Part shown: positions 61,064 to 64,000 of the stretch, one piece after another | How positions within the stretch are numbered: the stretch's first letter is position 1 | Layout: each line of letters starts with the position of its first letter | Origin: Streptomyces sp. NBC_00271 | GTDB taxonomy: Bacteria > Actinomycetota > Actinomycetes > Streptomycetales > Streptomycetaceae | Assembly (NCBI RefSeq): GCF_036178845.1 | Contig: NZ_CP108070.1 | Location: 4,836,001 to 4,900,000 of the forward strand | DNA: 64,000 bases | Reading direction: 5' to 3' | Notes under the pieces: model-generated | What the model was told of the DNA's origin: nothing | The model's input: the letters and a program-made list of their open reading frames with translations, nothing else | Databases searched by the model: none | Program-made: the position numbers and the translations under genes

Positions 61064-61570
61064 TCACCACCACCGGGCGAGGCTGAGCGCCTCGTCCGGC
61101 GAGTCCCAGGAGTCCCCTGAGTCCCCGGAGCCCGAGGAACTCGTCCAGTCCGCCGCCCGGTACCGCCTCGCCACCGCCGTCGCGATCAGCACCCCCGCCG
61201 CGACAACCAGCGTGAAGAACGCCCAGGTGAGCGGCCAGACCGCCGCGTCCGGGGGCTCCGGGTGGGAGTGGAAGGAGAGGTACATGAGTGCTGCCGGTGG
61301 TCCCGCCACCAGCAGCAACGGCCAGGCCAACGCGTCCCGGCGGCCGAGGTAGGCGGCCAGGAGCAGCAGGGTCACGCCGAGGAGGACGGCGCCGAGGACG
61401 GTCACCGAGGTCGTTTCGGTGATCGCCCCGGTCGCCCCGGGGCGGTTGCGCAGGTCCCAGGGGAGGCAGAGGAGGTACGCCGCGCCGGAGAGGGCGGCGC
61501 CGAGCACGCGCGTCAGCCAGCGTTCCGGCCAGGGGCGCGTTCGCAGAGGGCCTAACAGCTTCTCGGTCAT
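61064..61570 (-). CDS. Small integral membrane protein
   Basis: This 168-aa protein has an N-terminal basic cytosolic stretch, three to four hydrophobic helices (about 21-37, 51-74, 82-97 and 111-135) and an acidic Ser/Asp/Gly tail (SGSGDSGDSWDSPDEA). No family recognised. It is convergent with the previous gene across the minisatellite. Confidence 0.75.
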   Translation of the reverse strand: MTEKLLGPLRTRPWPERWLTRVLGAALSGAAYLLCLPWDLRNRPGATGAITETTSVTVLGAVLLGVTLLLLAAYLGRRDALAWPLLLVAGPPAALMYLSFHSHPEPPDAAVWPLTWAFFTLVVAAGVLIATAVARRYRAADWTSSSGSGDSGDSWDSPDEALSLARWW

Positions 61571-61615
61571 GCGTACGAGGGTTGCCGCCCGGGCGGCGGC
61601 CCGACAGAGTACGCG

Positions 61616-61693
61616 TACTCAGGTTCCCGTACTCAGTTCCCGTACTCGGCCCGAACTCGGTTTCCGCACTCGGCCCGAACTCCGTTCCCGTAC
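61616..61693. repeat. Degenerate GTACTCxGTTCCC repeats before the small membrane protein gene
   Basis: Short units such as GTACTCAGTTCCC and GCACTCGGCCCGAACTC alternate through this gap, directly after the MFS stop codon on the minus strand. Confidence 0.75.
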
Positions 61694-63187
61694 TCAAGAG
61701 TCGGCGGGTGCCACCGTCGACAGCGGGGCGGCGATGTCCTCCAACGAGCGCCGTTCGGCGTTCACCGCCAGGAACGCGGCGACCAGGCCCGCCGCGCACA
61801 TCAGGCCCGCGCCGATCTGGAAGGCCAGCACGGTGTCGCCGACCACGCCGGACTGGGTGAGGTCCGCGAAGACCAGCGGTCCGCTGATGCCGCCGGCCGC
61901 CGTGCCGATGGCGTAGAAGAAGGCGATGGCCATCGCGCGGGTCTCCATGGGGAAGATCTCGGAGACGGTGAGGTAGGCGCTCGACGCGCCCGCCGAGGCG
62001 AAGAAGAGGGCCACGCACCAGCAGGCCGTCAGGGTCACCGCGCTCAGCGAGCCCCGGCCGAACAGCCAGGCCGTGCCGAACAGCAGCAACCCGGAGAGCA
62101 GATACGTCGACGAGATCATCCGGCGGCGGCCGACCGTGTCGAAGAGCTTGCCGAGCAGCAGCGGGCCGAGGAAGTTGCCGAGGGCGATCACGGCGAAGTA
62201 GTAGCCGGTGGAGCCCGTCGGGACGTCGTAGAACTTGGTCAGGATCGCGCCGAAGCCGAAGGTGATCGCGTTGTAGAGGAACGCTTGGCCGATGAAGAGG
62301 GAGAGGCCGAACACGGCGCGTTTGCGATAGGTCGCGAGGACCGTGCGGGCGATGGCGAGGAAGCCGACGGTCTTGCGCTGGTGGATGGTGATCTCCCCGG
62401 TCGGGGGAGGCAGTTCGCGGCCGCCGAGGTCGGCGCGGACCCGTTCCTCCACCGACGCCACCAGTTGCTCGGCCTCCTCCTGCCTGCCGTGGATCAGCAG
62501 CCACCGTGGGCTCTCCGGGACATTGCGGCGCACGACGAGGATGGCCAGGCCGAGGACCACGCCGAGGGCGAAGGTCAGCCGCCAGCCGATGTTCGCCGGG
62601 AAGAGGGCGGTGTCCAGCGCGACGATCGACAGCAGGGAGCCGCCGATCGCGCCCAGCCAGAAGCTGCCGTTGATGATCAGGTCGACCCGGCCACGGTAGT
62701 GGGAGGGGATCAGCTCGTCGATCGCGGAGTTGATGGCCGCGTACTCGCCGCCGATACCGAAGCCCGTGAAGAAGCGGAAGGTGAAGAACCACCAGGGCTC
62801 GAAGGAGACGGTGGTCAGGGCCGTGGCCCCGAGATACACCGCCAGGGTGACCATGAACAGTTTCCTGCGGCCGAAGCGGTCGGTGAGGCGGCCGAAGAAC
62901 AGCGCCCCCACGCACGCGCCGGCGACATAGAGGGCGGCCGCGGTGCCGGTGACCTGCGCGGAGGTGATCGGCAGGCCGCTGCCGGGCTCGGAGAGGCGTC
63001 CGGCGATGTTGCCGACGATCGTGACTTCCAGGCCGTCGAGGATCCACACCGTGCCGAGGCCGATCACCACGGTCCAGTGCCAGCGTGACCACGGGAGACG
63101 GTCGAGACGGGCGGGAACGGCGCTGGTGACCCGGCCCCCGGCTTGATCCCGGCCTTCCCCCCGGCCCTTCTCCTCAACGGTGGACAT
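61694..63187 (-). CDS. MFS transporter of the sugar-porter/metabolite-H+ symporter type
   Basis: This 497-aa protein has 12 predicted helices. Signatures include motif A-type [13 protein letters not shown] and its repeat [28 protein letters not shown] in helix 1, and [25 protein letters not shown] after helix 4. The last is typical of metabolite-proton symporters related to sugar porters. A long cytosolic loop (about 220-285) separates the halves. Substrate unknown. It is likely an importer, and has no enzyme partner in the window. Confidence 0.9.
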   Translation of the reverse strand: MSTVEEKGRGEGRDQAGGRVTSAVPARLDRLPWSRWHWTVVIGLGTVWILDGLEVTIVGNIAGRLSEPGSGLPITSAQVTGTAAALYVAGACVGALFFGRLTDRFGRRKLFMVTLAVYLGATALTTVSFEPWWFFTFRFFTGFGIGGEYAAINSAIDELIPSHYRGRVDLIINGSFWLGAIGGSLLSIVALDTALFPANIGWRLTFALGVVLGLAILVVRRNVPESPRWLLIHGRQEEAEQLVASVEERVRADLGGRELPPPTGEITIHQRKTVGFLAIARTVLATYRKRAVFGLSLFIGQAFLYNAITFGFGAILTKFYDVPTGSTGYYFAVIALGNFLGPLLLGKLFDTVGRRRMISSTYLLSGLLLFGTAWLFGRGSLSAVTLTACWCVALFFASAGASSAYLTVSEIFPMETRAMAIAFFYAIGTAAGGISGPLVFADLTQSGVVGDTVLAFQIGAGLMCAAGLVAAFLAVNAERRSLEDIAAPLSTVAPADS

Positions 63188-63281
63188 GAGGCTCCCTCCT
63201 CGTCGAGCGACGCCTGCCCGGGTTCCCTCCGGGGCACGGCCTACGCCCGCCCGAGTGCGGTCACGCCCTCCCGAGAGGGAT

Positions 63282-64000
63282 CTACGCCCCCACGATCCGC
63301 GACACCGTATAGATCAGCAACCCGGCCAACGAGCCCACCACCGTGCCGTTGATCCGGATGAACTGCAGGTCACGGCCGATGTGGGCCTCGATCTTCCTGG
63401 TCGTGTGCTCGGCGTCCCAGCCGGCCACCGTGTCGGTGATGAGGGAGGTGATCTCGGTCCGGTACGTCGTGACCACGTACACCGCCGCGCCCTCGACCCA
63501 CCGGTCGACCTTGGCCTGGAGCTTGGGATCGGTGGCCATGCGGGCGCCCAGCGAGAGCAGGGAGGCCCGCACGCGCAGCCGCAGCTCACTGCGCTCGTCC
63601 TCGGCGGCGGACACGATCATGGATCGTACGGCCGTCCAGGCGGAGGCGATCAGGTCCTGGACCTCGCCGCGGCCGAGCACCTCGCCCTTCAGGCGCTCCA
63701 CGCGCGCGCGGGTGTCGGTGTCGGACTGGAGGTCGCAGGCGAAGTCGGTGAGGAAGCGGTCGAGGGCGCCGCGGGCCGGGTGGGAGGGGGCGTCGCGCAT
63801 CTCGGTGACGAAGCGGAGCAACTCCTTGTAGACCCGCTCGCCGACCTTCTTGTCGACGAAGCGCGGGGTCCAGCCGGGCGCGCCGCCCTGGATCGCGTCC
63901 ATGACCTGCTCGTCGTGGAGCACCAGCCAGTCGTGGGCGCGGATGCAGATCAGGTCCACGACCCGCTTGTGGCCGCCGTCCGCGACGATCTTCTCCAGCA
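63282..64000 (-). CDS. DUF445 family protein (5' end beyond window)
   Basis: About 239 C-terminal residues are visible, ending at a TAG at 63282-63284. Features are [37 protein letters not shown], long helices ([22 protein letters not shown]) and the closing [33 protein letters not shown]. This order is typical of DUF445 (YheB-like) proteins, with a terminal membrane helix. Function unknown. The start lies beyond the window. Confidence 0.88.
   Translation of the reverse strand, partial: LEKIVADGGHKRVVDLICIRAHDWLVLHDEQVMDAIQGGAPGWTPRFVDKKVGERVYKELLRFVTEMRDAPSHPARGALDRFLTDFACDLQSDTDTRARVERLKGEVLGRGEVQDLIASAWTAVRSMIVSAAEDERSELRLRVRASLLSLGARMATDPKLQAKVDRWVEGAAVYVVTTYRTEITSLITDTVAGWDAEHTTRKIEAHIGRDLQFIRINGTVVGSLAGLLIYTVSRIVGA

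Overview
The window is high-GC DNA from a Streptomyces-like actinomycete. The evidence is the third-position GC bias of every gene, GTG starts with GTGA/ATGA overlaps, class E and F sortases, a DUF6412-YidC pair, and the cslA-glxA-cslZ locus. The residue numbering of GlxA (C121, W288, Y289) matches the S. lividans enzyme as I remember it.

Layout. 1-6.6 kb: a secreted NlpC/P60-like hydrolase (cut by the window edge), tRNA-Lys(CTT), and the glycan locus cslA-glxA facing cslZ. 6.9-9.1 kb: a class F sortase with a secreted partner, and a HAD-IIA phosphatase. 9.2-13 kb: a decayed phosphonate cluster (GntR regulator, FAD oxidoreductase, phosphonatase-like HAD, and an ABC ATPase fused by deletion to the tail of a binding protein). 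13-26 kb: an LAxTG surface protein, a ROK regulator facing an oxidoreductase/DUF336 pair, an FAH-family hydrolase, YidC, an HxlR regulator facing a drug exporter, a frameshifted class E sortase, a SEC-C protein and a broken PstS-like gene.

27-51 kb is a defence island in three transcription blocks. Block A (+, 27.0-34.4 kb): MORC-like GHKL ATPase, Z1 protein, Vsr-type nuclease, a DNA cytosine methyltransferase homologue whose catalytic Cys is Arg, and an intact cytosine methyltransferase. Block B (-, 46.4-34.6 kb): a 1599-aa sacsin-type ATPase/helicase, a UvrD-type helicase, DrmA and DrmB, with overlapping or nearly touching genes. DrmA and DrmB belong to DISARM, but no DrmC phospholipase-D nuclease is present. 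Block C (+, 47.3-51.2 kb): an XRE-HTH/GHKL ATPase fusion and two unassigned proteins, translationally coupled, behind two palindromes. A small Thr/Val-tailed protein lies between B and C, and a SLOG-like nucleotide-binding protein lies just before A. Each block carries one GHKL ATPase. The only recognisable nuclease is the Vsr protein and the only intact methyltransferase is also in block A, so A and B may work as one composite system. This is inference.

51.2-52.4 kb is an insertion-scar zone: a transposase remnant with an internal stop and an N-terminally truncated HNH endonuclease. 52.4-64 kb returns to chromosome-like content: a duplicated-PH membrane protein, a large secreted GH2 enzyme behind two LacI-type operators, an AraC/GATase regulator, small membrane proteins, a sugar-porter-type MFS protein and a DUF445 protein cut by the window end. 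Short GC-rich minisatellites recur at the 3' ends of genes throughout.
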